From contig DATEMG010000334.1 in NCBI GenBank assembly GCA_035275805.1, forward strand, positions 1-7,958: 7,958 bases of DNA, in the 5' to 3' direction. The stretch comes from JAJVID01 sp035275805 (GTDB lineage: Bacteria; Acidobacteriota; Blastocatellia; RBC074). Position 1 is the stretch's first letter; each line of letters begins with the position of its first letter. Under the pieces are notes generated by a model, which searched no databases, had not been told where the DNA came from, and saw nothing but the letters and a program-made list of their open reading frames with translations. A program made the translations under genes and the position numbers. Of this stretch, positions 1-6,583 are shown piece by piece.

Positions 1-894
1 GGGGTCGAATTGAAGCGCGCGCTTCAACATGGCTTCGGCGGTCGAGAGGTTTTTCTTTTTCATGTAGGTCTTGCCGAGCAGGATGTAGGGGCCGCTGTAA
101 TAGGGATTGAGCCAGATCGATTTTTGCAGCGGCGCGACGGCCTCGTCCCATTTCAACTGGAGCGTGTAAGCGTCACCGAGTTTGTAATAGGCCATGGCGT
201 GGGCCGGGTTGAGCGCGATTTCTTTTTCCAACAGTTGAATGCCCTCGTCATAGCGCGCCCGAAAGACGGCGATCTGGCCTAACAGGTAATGCGCCTGCGG
301 GAGCTTCGGGTCTTTTTCGATGGCGAGTTTCAACTCGGCTTCGGCGAACTCCAGCAATTCCAGGCGGATCATCATCTGCGCCGTGACGAGATGCGCCGCC
401 CCCCCCTCGGGCGCGACGCGGAACATCCGGGCGAAGGATTCGCGCGCCTTCGCCGTCTGCCGCGTTTGCAGGTAAGCCATCCCGAGCGCGTAGCTCATCT
501 CGTGGTTGCTTTGCGCCCAGGCGTTGGTCTGTTCGAGGAAGGGAATCGAGTCGGCTATGCGGCCCATGATGTAATACGACAGGCCTAGCGTCTGGACGGC
601 TTCGCGCCTCTGCGCTGAATCTTGCGGCAGTTTGTCGATGATCGGCGCCAGCGTTTCAATCGCGCGCGGCAGATCGCCGGCCTGGTAGTAAGCGACGCCG
701 AGCAACTGCGCCACGCGTATGTCTTTCACGTCAGGCGATGATTGAAGCCTGGTGACGGCGCCCTTCACATTGCCTTCATTGATCATCGCGCGGGCTTCGG
801 CGATCGCGGTCGAGATCGGATCGGGCTGCGCCTGCGCGAACGATTGGGCGGCGAAACCGCACAACAGCGTGAAAGTGAAGATCAGTCGTTTCAA
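1..894 (-). CDS. Exported tetratricopeptide-repeat (TPR) protein, 3'-truncated by window edge
   Basis: The reverse strand is open from the left edge for 298 codons from the chosen start. Residues 1-20 form a Sec signal peptide (MKRLIFTFTLLCGFAAQSFA, likely cut after A20). The rest is helical TPR: seven units can be aligned, starting near residues 62, 98, 132, 166, 200, 234 and 268. The last six are about 34 residues apart and most end in the typical (L/V)-x-P. The ORF reaches the window edge in the seventh repeat, so the C-terminus is missing. I chose a TTG start at 894 because AGGAGA lies 7 nt upstream (906-901) and it gives a clean signal peptide. In-frame ATGs at 918 and 999 have no visible ribosome-binding site, and the 999 start would translate a palindromic repeat. 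The gene lies downstream of the receptor gene on the same strand, so it is probably co-transcribed. TPRs mediate protein-protein contacts, so a periplasmic or surface scaffold role is inferred; the partner is unknown. Confidence 0.88.
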   Translation of the reverse strand, partial: MKRLIFTFTLLCGFAAQSFAQAQPDPISTAIAEARAMINEGNVKGAVTRLQSSPDVKDIRVAQLLGVAYYQAGDLPRAIETLAPIIDKLPQDSAQRREAVQTLGLSYYIMGRIADSIPFLEQTNAWAQSNHEMSYALGMAYLQTRQTAKARESFARMFRVAPEGGAAHLVTAQMMIRLELLEFAEAELKLAIEKDPKLPQAHYLLGQIAVFRARYDEGIQLLEKEIALNPAHAMAYYKLGDAYTLQLKWDEAVAPLQKSIWLNPYYSGPYILLGKTYMKKKNLSTAEAMLKRALQFDP

Positions 895-900
895 CCTCAG

Positions 901-906
901 TCTCCT
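901..906 (-). promoter_or_regulatory. Shine-Dalgarno sequence deciding the TPR-gene start
   Basis: On the minus strand AGGAGA (906 down to 901) stands 7 nt before TTG at 894. None of the upstream in-frame ATGs (918, 999) has a comparable purine-rich motif, so this site argues for the shorter TTG-initiated protein. Confidence 0.6.
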
Positions 907-909
907 GCG

Positions 910-997
910 GAAAATCATCCACAAAGTCACACAAAGAATCACGAAGACGAAATCAATACTTGGTGATTCTTCGTGTGGCTTTGTGGATGAGATTTTC
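910..997 (-). repeat. Long imperfect palindrome (REP-like) filling the receptor-TPR gap
   Basis: Left arm 910-946 and right arm 959-997 are reverse complements over about 37 bp, with a 2-nt bulge, three non-Watson-Crick positions (one would be a G-U wobble in the minus-strand transcript) and a 12-nt loop at 947-958. Each arm consists of iterated CACAAAG/CACGAAG-like units. The element begins 2 nt after the receptor stop codon and ends just before the TPR-gene ribosome-binding site. In mRNA it would fold into a very stable hairpin. No U-tract follows the stem, so it is not a classical intrinsic terminator. mRNA stabilisation, partial attenuation or simple repeat insertion are all possible. Confidence 0.8.
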
Positions 998-999
998 AT

Positions 1000-3900
1000 C
1001 TAAAACTTGAACTTCAGCGCGAACTGGAGATTGCGCATCGGGTCGGCGCCGAAAAACGCCGTCGTGAAGATGCGCCCCAGTGTCGGGCTAGCGTTCAACT
1101 TGCCGGTCTGATCGAACGAGCCGACGAACGAATCCGGGGCGCCCAGGTTGACGTGGTTGAAGACGTTCACCGATTCGACCCGAAACTCAAGCTCCTTCGT
1201 TTCGGCGAGCCTGAACTTCTTGAATAGCGACGCGTCGGTTCGCCAGTAGCCGGGGCCGCGCATGGCGTTGCGCTCCTGATCGCCGAACCTCCCCCTTCCG
1301 GGGTTCGAGAAGACAGACGTGTCATAGGAGTAATTCCCGCCTGACAATCGCGCCTTCGGATCGCCGCTGACGTTCGGGCGGCAGGGGCCGGTGTCAATGT
1401 TCGCGCTCGCGTCGTAGCAAAAGCTGTAAGGAAGCCCGCTCTGAATCGTCGTATTCGAGTTGAGCTGCCATCCGCCGACCAGCAAATCGAGCGGGCGCGC
1501 TACGCCGCCGAGATACCTCTTGCCCTTGCCGAAAGGCAGTTCCCAGATTTGCGAGAAGACGAAGCTGTGCGTGCGGTTCCAATCGGCCACGCCGCGGTTA
1601 AGCGCCTGGTCGTGGATGAAGTAATCCTGCGCGTCCTGCAAGGATCGCTGCAGCGTGTAGTGCGCCAGGATCGCGTAGCCGCTCGAGAACCGCTTGGTCA
1701 ATTTGAATTGCGCCGAATCGTAGCGGTCGTCGGCGCAATTGCAAAAGAAGTCGATCGACTGCGTCCATCCGAATTTGTTGAAGAATGGCCGGCGCTGGTC
1801 GCGCGGAATGGTCCCGAAGCCTTCTAGCGTCGGTTGATTCACGTCGAACTGCGGGCCGTCGCCCGCGAAGACGTGCGTGCCTTTGTTGCCGACATAGGCC
1901 GCTTCGAGGGAGATGGTATTGGTCAATTGGAATTGCGCGGTGACGTTGTAGGCGTCGACGCTCGGCAATCGCTGTTTGTCGGGGATCGCGCGGGCGAAGA
2001 CCCCGTTTGGCAAAAAGAACCGCCCGTCCGGCGGCAAAGAGGCGTTCGGTTTGCCGCCGTTCTTCGGCGTGTTGTCGAGGCCGAAGAAGGCCGTGAACGC
2101 GGGCGGACCACTGCCGAGCGTGAAGACGCGGTCGAAGTTCGATGGGGCGTTCAATCGCTGCACGGCCAGCGCCGGGAGGTTTTGCGTCACTGTGTGGCCG
2201 AAGAGCGAGCCGAAGACGCCGATGTCATAGCTGCGGCCGTACCCCGCGCGGAGCACCAGTTTATCGGTGGCCTTGTAAGCGAGGCTCAAACGCGGGGCGA
2301 AATTCAGACTGTTTTTGACGGCGCCGCTAAGCGGAGTGGCGCCGACGCCCGCGACCTTGATCTCGCCGGTGTTCAGGTCGAGAAAGCCTCCGGCTCCGGC
2401 CCGATTGACCGTTTGCGGGTTGATGACGTCGAGCCGCATCCCGTAGCTGACTGTCAGTTTCGGCGTCGCGCGCCAGGTGTCCTGGCCGTAATAAAAATGC
2501 CGCCACTGGCGTTCGCTCGCGTAGGTCGTGGAGCTGATGTAGCGCCCGAACTCGGACACGTCGCCGAGCAGGAGCGTCGCCAGCCCGAGCCCGCCGCCGC
2601 CGACGCCGCGAGTCCGCCCCGGTCCGAATGTCAATTCGCCCGAACGATGCAAGTCTGAAGGGACGCGCAGGTTGTAGGCGCGGCGAACGTCAACTCCGAA
2701 TTTGATCGTGTGGGCGCTGTAGAGCTTAGAGGTGTTGCCGACGAATTGAAACTGATTCTCTTCCTGGTCGAGCGGGCAGCCGCAGCGGTTGACGAACTGG
2801 CCCGAACCGAAATTGAAGCCCTTCCTCAATTCTTCCGAGCCGAGGCTGAATCCGCCCGCGATATTTTGAATCCTCGGATCGATCACGAATCCCGCGAAAA
2901 GGCCGGAGCTGAACGGATCGATATTCAATCCGGGCACGCCAACGTCGCTCGACGTGTTTTTTCCGAAATCGGACGGCAGCACGTTGACTCTGTAGCGGAA
3001 GAAGCCGAATCGAAAATCGCTCACGAGCCGGTCATTCCAGGTGTAATTGAGTCCGTAAGCGACGCTCTGGTTGCGGCCCTTCGACTGGCCGCCGAAGGTA
3101 ACGATTTCCGGCCCGCCGCCTTCGCCGAAGGCCGTCGGCCCGTCGAGCCTGAAGTCGGCGAAGCTGTGGCGGCCGAACATATTCAGCCTGTCGCTGTATT
3201 TCGCGTCGATGCGAATGTCGAAGCTGTCTTTGTCGTATCTCTCGCTGCCCGACGCTATGAAATTGTTGAGCGTTCCGTTCGCTGACGCGTTCGCGACATT
3301 CGGCGCCGGGATCAATCGCAGCACATTGAGAGCCTGCTGCGACAGCCGGTTCGCAGGAACGACGTTGCCGTCGAACGCCCTGCGGTCAACGAGTTCGCCG
3401 CCGGCGTTCGAGACAGTGGTCGCGGGGTCGAAGATCATATTCTGACGGAGATCGACCTGCGCGCCCGAGACGGTCGTGACCTTGATCGTGTTTCCCTGGG
3501 CGTCCCTGATAACGTCGCCGAGGTATGCGCTCAAGTTTCCCTGTCGGGCCGCCGCCGTCGGCACGGTCAACAGCCTCGATCCGCCGACGCTGCTTCGCAC
3601 GCCTTCGTAATCGCCGAAGAAAAAGATTCTGTCTTTAATTACAGGGCCGCCGACGGCGCCGCCGAATTGATTGCGCAACGTGTCGGGAATGAATTTGCCG
3701 GTGGTCTGGTTTCTTTGAAATTGGGAGAGCGGGTTGCGCGCTTGCAGCGCGTCGCTTTGGCGGAAGGAGAAGGCCGCGCCGTGCAGGTAGTTCGTCCCCG
3801 ACTTGGTCGAGACCAAAACTACGCCGGCGATTGCCTGGCCGAACTCGGCGTCGTAATTCTGCGAGATGATCTTGGTCTCGCCGACGGCCTCGACGTTGGG

Positions 3901-4539
3901 GTTAATGATGGCCAGGCCGAGGAGCGGGTCGCGGTTCTCGGTCCCGTCCAGTTGATAGCCCGTGCCGCTGAAGTGCTGGCCGTTGATCATGGTCTGGGCC
4001 GAGCCTTGCGGGTTTTCGGCGGACGTCTGTTGCCAGCCCAAGGTCTGCGCGCCGGGAGTGAGCAGGATGAACTTGGTGAAGTTGCGGTCTAGGACCGGCA
4101 GGTCGGTTACCTGGCGGCTTTCAAAGATCACTGAGACGTCGGCGCGGTCGGTCGTGAGCGCCGGCGCGGGTTCGCTGATCGTGATTTGTTCGCGGACCTC
4201 TCCCGGCTGCAAAACGACCTTCGCTTCCGAAGTCGTGTCGACGCTGACCACGACGGTTTCGATCACCGCCGTCTTGAAGCCGAAGGCTTCGACCTTGACG
4301 CGATACTTGCCCGGGATCAACCGCGTCTGGTTGTAATAACCCGAGCCGTCGGTTTTGACCGTTTCGACTACGTTCGTCCCGGTGTTTGTGATAGTCACCG
4401 TAGCGCTCGGCACGCCGGAGCCCCGGGCGTCAGTGATTGTTCCGAAGACACTGCCGTAAACGGCCTGAGCAATAGCAAAGACCGCACACGCGCAGCAGAT
4501 CATCAGGCTCTGAATGAGCGTTGATGGCTTGCGAATCAT
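1000..4539 (-). CDS. Oar-like TonB-dependent outer-membrane receptor with N-terminal carboxypeptidase-regulatory domain
   Basis: The product is 1179 residues, full length for acidobacterial Oar-like receptors. Residues 1-26 are a signal peptide (hydrophobic core LMICCACAVFAIAQA, probable cut after AQA). Residues about 30-112 form a CnaB/carboxypeptidase-regulatory-like beta-sandwich, with GTITDARGSGVPSATVTI and a TDGSGYY...PGKYRVKVEAFGF block. Residues about 125-247 resemble the receptor plug: DLPVLDRNFTKFILLTPG, INGQHFSGTGYQLDGTENRD, then DAEFGQAIAGVVLVSTKSGTN. The remainder is a large beta-barrel with alternating aromatic strands. It ends in a terminal Phe (LQFALKFKF), as expected of a BAM-recognised outer-membrane protein. 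Several short Cys motifs (CGC, CNC) probably lie in extracellular loops. I see no convincing TonB box. In Myxococcus xanthus, Oar is needed for secretion of the protease PopC; here either import or export is possible, and the substrate is unknown. The ATG at 4539 has a weak upstream AGAGAG at about 10 nt. The TPR gene follows on the same strand. Confidence 0.93.
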   Translation of the reverse strand: MIRKPSTLIQSLMICCACAVFAIAQAVYGSVFGTITDARGSGVPSATVTITNTGTNVVETVKTDGSGYYNQTRLIPGKYRVKVEAFGFKTAVIETVVVSVDTTSEAKVVLQPGEVREQITISEPAPALTTDRADVSVIFESRQVTDLPVLDRNFTKFILLTPGAQTLGWQQTSAENPQGSAQTMINGQHFSGTGYQLDGTENRDPLLGLAIINPNVEAVGETKIISQNYDAEFGQAIAGVVLVSTKSGTNYLHGAAFSFRQSDALQARNPLSQFQRNQTTGKFIPDTLRNQFGGAVGGPVIKDRIFFFGDYEGVRSSVGGSRLLTVPTAAARQGNLSAYLGDVIRDAQGNTIKVTTVSGAQVDLRQNMIFDPATTVSNAGGELVDRRAFDGNVVPANRLSQQALNVLRLIPAPNVANASANGTLNNFIASGSERYDKDSFDIRIDAKYSDRLNMFGRHSFADFRLDGPTAFGEGGGPEIVTFGGQSKGRNQSVAYGLNYTWNDRLVSDFRFGFFRYRVNVLPSDFGKNTSSDVGVPGLNIDPFSSGLFAGFVIDPRIQNIAGGFSLGSEELRKGFNFGSGQFVNRCGCPLDQEENQFQFVGNTSKLYSAHTIKFGVDVRRAYNLRVPSDLHRSGELTFGPGRTRGVGGGGLGLATLLLGDVSEFGRYISSTTYASERQWRHFYYGQDTWRATPKLTVSYGMRLDVINPQTVNRAGAGGFLDLNTGEIKVAGVGATPLSGAVKNSLNFAPRLSLAYKATDKLVLRAGYGRSYDIGVFGSLFGHTVTQNLPALAVQRLNAPSNFDRVFTLGSGPPAFTAFFGLDNTPKNGGKPNASLPPDGRFFLPNGVFARAIPDKQRLPSVDAYNVTAQFQLTNTISLEAAYVGNKGTHVFAGDGPQFDVNQPTLEGFGTIPRDQRRPFFNKFGWTQSIDFFCNCADDRYDSAQFKLTKRFSSGYAILAHYTLQRSLQDAQDYFIHDQALNRGVADWNRTHSFVFSQIWELPFGKGKRYLGGVARPLDLLVGGWQLNSNTTIQSGLPYSFCYDASANIDTGPCRPNVSGDPKARLSGGNYSYDTSVFSNPGRGRFGDQERNAMRGPGYWRTDASLFKKFRLAETKELEFRVESVNVFNHVNLGAPDSFVGSFDQTGKLNASPTLGRIFTTAFFGADPMRNLQFALKFKF

Positions 4540-4541
4540 TT

Positions 4542-4569
4542 GTACTAAACTCTCTTTCTAAACTGTCAA
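4542..4569 (-). promoter_or_regulatory. Possible sigma70-type promoter for the receptor gene
   Basis: On the minus strand a perfect TTGACA (4569-4564) is followed 16 nt later by TAGTAC (4547-4542), a poor -10 match (3 of 6 to TATAAT). Transcription would begin almost at the ATG (4539), giving a leaderless or near-leaderless mRNA. The -35 may therefore be coincidental. Confidence 0.25.
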
Positions 4570-4603
4570 AGCAGTCGAGGTTTGATTTTGGGTGTAGGTG
4601 AAA

Positions 4604-4619
4604 CGTCAGGTTAGTGACG
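4604..4619. promoter_or_regulatory. Small operator-like dyad
   Basis: CGTCA-N6-TGACG is a perfect 5-bp inverted repeat with a 6-nt spacer. It lies about 65 bp upstream of the receptor start and about 180 bp upstream of the divergent gene. Its size fits a dimeric regulator site, but a 5-bp dyad is expected by chance at this scale. Confidence 0.22.
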
Positions 4620-4673
4620 GGCGCAGCATACCACAGAGGACTTCCGAATCCTACCGGCGGTGGGGTTTGGAAG

Positions 4674-4748
4674 ATTGAGGGGCGAGGATCGCTTCGTTAG
4701 TTTAGCCCTCGATTTTCCACCCTCGATTTAATATCCTCGCCCCTCAAT
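4674..4748. repeat. Perfect 16-bp inverted repeat
   Basis: ATTGAGGGGCGAGGAT at 4674-4689 is exactly reverse-complementary to 4733-4748, with a 43-nt intervening segment. It sits entirely in the divergent intergenic region, 49 bp before the plus-strand start codon. The arms belong to the same CCTCG/CGAGG sequence family as the tandem repeats between and after them. It could be a short non-autonomous repeat element, a cruciform or a regulatory structure. There is no transposase and no obvious target duplication. Confidence 0.75.
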
Positions 4749-4778
4749 TCTCGATTTTCGCTCCTCGCTCCTCGATCC
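4705..4778 (+). repeat. Degenerate CCTCGATTTT-type tandem repeats
   Basis: The core CCCTCGATTT occurs at 4706-4715 and 4720-4729. It recurs in shortened forms as CTCGATTTTCG (4750-4760), CTCCTCG (4761-4767) and CTCCTCGATCC (4769-4779). The units are 7 to 15 bp, pyrimidine-rich on the plus strand, and end 6 nt before the GGGGGA that precedes the next gene. The block overlaps the right arm of the inverted repeat. Confidence 0.6.
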
Positions 4779-4796
4779 AATTGTGGGGGACGGTTT

Positions 4797-6488
4797 ATGA
4801 AGCGAATCACCAGGTTCATAACACTTCTGATCAGCCTGACAGTCTTCAATCTGGTCGCCGCGCGCGCGCAGTCGGCGCCGGACAAAGCGTCCGCGACGAT
4901 TGCGGGGCGCGTCACTTTGGACGGCGCCGGCGCGCCGGGCGCGCATGTGATGCTCAAGCCCTACGTCAGCGACAGAGTTATCCGAAGCCTCATAGGCAAT
5001 TCCGGCGTTGAGCAGCCGCCCGCGCCGACCGCCGTCACGGATGCGGAGGGGCGATACCGGCTGACAAATGTGGCGCCAGGCAAATATCGCGTCTCGGTTT
5101 TCGCGCCGGCCCAAGTGGTCGAGGGGGAGAGAGACAGTTTAACGTCGGGTAAAATCGTCAACGTCGCGGAGGGCGATAATGTCGAGGACGTTGATTTTTC
5201 ACTGACCCGTGGGGTGGTTATCACGGGCAAGGTCACCGATGAGAAGGATCGTCCGGTGATCGCCGCGCCGGTCAAAGCCTATAATCTCGGCGTCGACGGC
5301 AGGAGGCGGTCCGCCGCTTCGCTCAGCTTAGCATTCGTCCGCTGGGATACGGACGACCGCGGCATATATAGAATCTTCGGATTGGAAGCGGGCCGATATC
5401 TGGTCGTCGCAGACATTGGTTTCGGTGGGGGAACGGGCCACGGTTATCTACGCACATTTCACCCTGACGCGGTCGAAGAGGCGCAGGCCAGGATCGTCGA
5501 GGTCAAAAGCGGCGAGGAGGCCGCCAACATTGACATAAAAGTCGCGCCTATGCCGAAGGGCTACGTCGTAACAGGGCGCGTGGTCGAGCGTGAAACTGGC
5601 GAGCCGATTCCCGGCGTGACCGTCGGATACAACGCGACAGGGCGGGGCGGCAGTGGTAGTGGCAGCGGCAGTAGCGTGACCAATGCGCTCGGCGAGTTCC
5701 GATTCCTGAACGTTTCGCCGAGTAGCTACCGCGCCTACGCCTTTGCCCTTGACCTTAACGCGCGGAGCGGCGGCGTCACGACGATCATCGACGATATCAA
5801 ATTCGATGTCGTCGATGGTGATGTTAGCGGATTGGAGATCAGGGCGCCGCGCCCGGCGACCATTAGCGGCGTGGTTGCCGTTGAAGGCTCAAACGATCCG
5901 GCCCTGCGCGCGAAACTCGCTCAGGTTAATCTCTCCTTGCGAACCGAGTCCAGGCCGGCGGTACTCATCGCCAACCCACTCGGGAACGGGGTGATCAGCC
6001 CGAACGGGACTTTCAAACTATCCAACGTGCATCCGGGCAAGACGCGCGTCATGATGGACATCGTCGGAACAAAGGGTGTTGCGTTGCTGCGCGTAGAGCA
6101 CAATGGCGTCGAGGTCAAAGAGTTAGATGTCAACGCGGGCGACCAGATTACCGGCGTGCGCCTGGTCTTCGCCTGCGGTAACGGCGTCATCGCCGGTCGC
6201 GTGGAGGTCAAGGGCGGTTCGCAGCCGGATAGGATGAACCTGAGATACAGGCGCGAGAGCGGGAGCGCAACCGAAGAGCCGATCAAATTCACCGACGTGG
6301 ATGACCGCGGGGAGTTTGTCATCGAAAACTTGGCGCCGGGGACTTACAAACTGTTTCTGGACGTCTACCCCCACGGTGAAACCACCAGCAAACGGCACAC
6401 GATCGATCAGGTTGTCAAGGTGGCCGGAGAGGGCCGCCACGAGGTCACATTCATTGTCGATCTGGCGGAGAAGGAGAAGGAGAATTGA
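4797..6488 (+). CDS. Exported protein with five carboxypeptidase-regulatory-like (CnaB-type) beta-sandwich repeats
   Basis: The product is 563 residues. Residues 1-24 are a signal peptide (MKRITRFITLLISLTVFNLV... cut after ARA). Five tandem beta-sandwich units follow, starting near residues 33, 139, 255, 353 and 462. Each opens with an (I/V)xG(R/K/V)V strand and most contain a DxxGxYR/F...(A/P)PGxY turn. Unit 2 carries TDDRGIYRIFGLEAGRY (185-201) and an FHPDA...VEVKSGEEAANIDIKV segment, hallmarks of acidobacterial carboxypeptidase-regulatory-like proteins. Unit 3 has a GSGSGSGSS insert (residues 286-292) encoded by a short microsatellite. The protein ends in a charged EKEKEN tail. There is no catalytic peptidase domain, transmembrane anchor or lipobox, so it is probably periplasmic or surface-associated; binding or structural roles are inferred. 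The ATG is preceded by GGGGGA at 6 nt. It heads a probable operon with its paralogue 95 bp downstream. Confidence 0.9.
   Translation: MKRITRFITLLISLTVFNLVAARAQSAPDKASATIAGRVTLDGAGAPGAHVMLKPYVSDRVIRSLIGNSGVEQPPAPTAVTDAEGRYRLTNVAPGKYRVSVFAPAQVVEGERDSLTSGKIVNVAEGDNVEDVDFSLTRGVVITGKVTDEKDRPVIAAPVKAYNLGVDGRRRSAASLSLAFVRWDTDDRGIYRIFGLEAGRYLVVADIGFGGGTGHGYLRTFHPDAVEEAQARIVEVKSGEEAANIDIKVAPMPKGYVVTGRVVERETGEPIPGVTVGYNATGRGGSGSGSGSSVTNALGEFRFLNVSPSSYRAYAFALDLNARSGGVTTIIDDIKFDVVDGDVSGLEIRAPRPATISGVVAVEGSNDPALRAKLAQVNLSLRTESRPAVLIANPLGNGVISPNGTFKLSNVHPGKTRVMMDIVGTKGVALLRVEHNGVEVKELDVNAGDQITGVRLVFACGNGVIAGRVEVKGGSQPDRMNLRYRRESGSATEEPIKFTDVDDRGEFVIENLAPGTYKLFLDVYPHGETTSKRHTIDQVVKVAGEGRHEVTFIVDLAEKEKEN
5649..5675 (+). 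repeat. In-frame GGCAGT-type hexanucleotide microsatellite
   Basis: Four to five degenerate copies of GGCAGT (variants GGTAGT, GGCAGC) encode a Gly-Ser run in repeat unit 3 of the upstream plus-strand gene. Slippage in 6-bp steps would change linker length without breaking the frame. Confidence 0.6.
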
Positions 6489-6537
6489 AAACCTTCCACT
6501 TTCATATTTCAAAAAGTAAGTCGCCGGAGCCGACTAG

Positions 6538-6571
6538 CCGCAGAGAACACAGAGGTTTCTCAGAGGAGAAC
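6538..6571 (+). repeat. Short iterated CAGAG repeat in the gap between the plus-strand genes
   Basis: CAGAG occurs at 6541, 6550 and 6561 within a purine-rich stretch that ends in AGGAGAAC. The last unit provides AGGAGA (6564-6569), the only Shine-Dalgarno-like sequence before the ATG at 6584, at a long spacing of about 14-15 nt. The design resembles the CACAAAG-type element in the receptor-TPR gap. Confidence 0.55.
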
Positions 6572-6583
6572 AAATTACACAAA

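Larger units (their letters stand above)
4540..4796. other. Divergent intergenic region between receptor and repeat-protein genes
   Basis: This 257-bp stretch separates the two divergent start codons and must hold the promoters of both units. The receptor side carries a TTGACA-like box and a small dyad. The other side (4674-4778) is filled by a perfect 16-bp inverted repeat and degenerate CCTCGATTTT-type repeats. A TTTAAT at 4727-4732, inside the repeat zone, is a weak -10 candidate for the plus-strand gene, but no good -35 precedes it. I see no small gene here; the short minus-strand reading frames entering it are shadows of the plus-strand gene. Confidence 0.7.

Noticed and set aside
10..966. 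Plus-strand open frames opposite the TPR gene (10-282, 289-588, 742-966)
   Set aside because: The minus strand here encodes seven regularly spaced TPRs and a signal peptide, so the plus-strand frames are antisense shadows.
910..997. Palindrome as an intrinsic terminator for the receptor gene
   Set aside because: The stem is far longer than typical, has no following U-tract, and the ribosome-binding site of the next gene follows at once. A repeat or processing element fits better.
910..997. Palindrome and other repeats as a CRISPR array or transposon ends
   Set aside because: There are no regularly spaced identical repeats with unique spacers, no cas genes, no transposase and no target-site duplication.
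1834..2658. 274-codon plus-strand open frame opposite the receptor gene
   Set aside because: It lies wholly antisense to an unambiguous beta-barrel coding region. Its translation is Arg/Glu/Val-rich with no recognisable domain, as expected for the complementary strand of GC-rich codons.
2710..3285. 191-codon plus-strand open frame opposite the receptor gene
   Set aside because: It is antisense to the receptor barrel, compositionally biased, and has no family resemblance. The same applies to the other plus-strand frames between 1549 and 4524.
4697..5275. Minus-strand open frames overlapping the start of the 4797 gene
   Set aside because: They are antisense to the signal peptide and first repeat units of a clear exported protein and show no domain or plausible start context.
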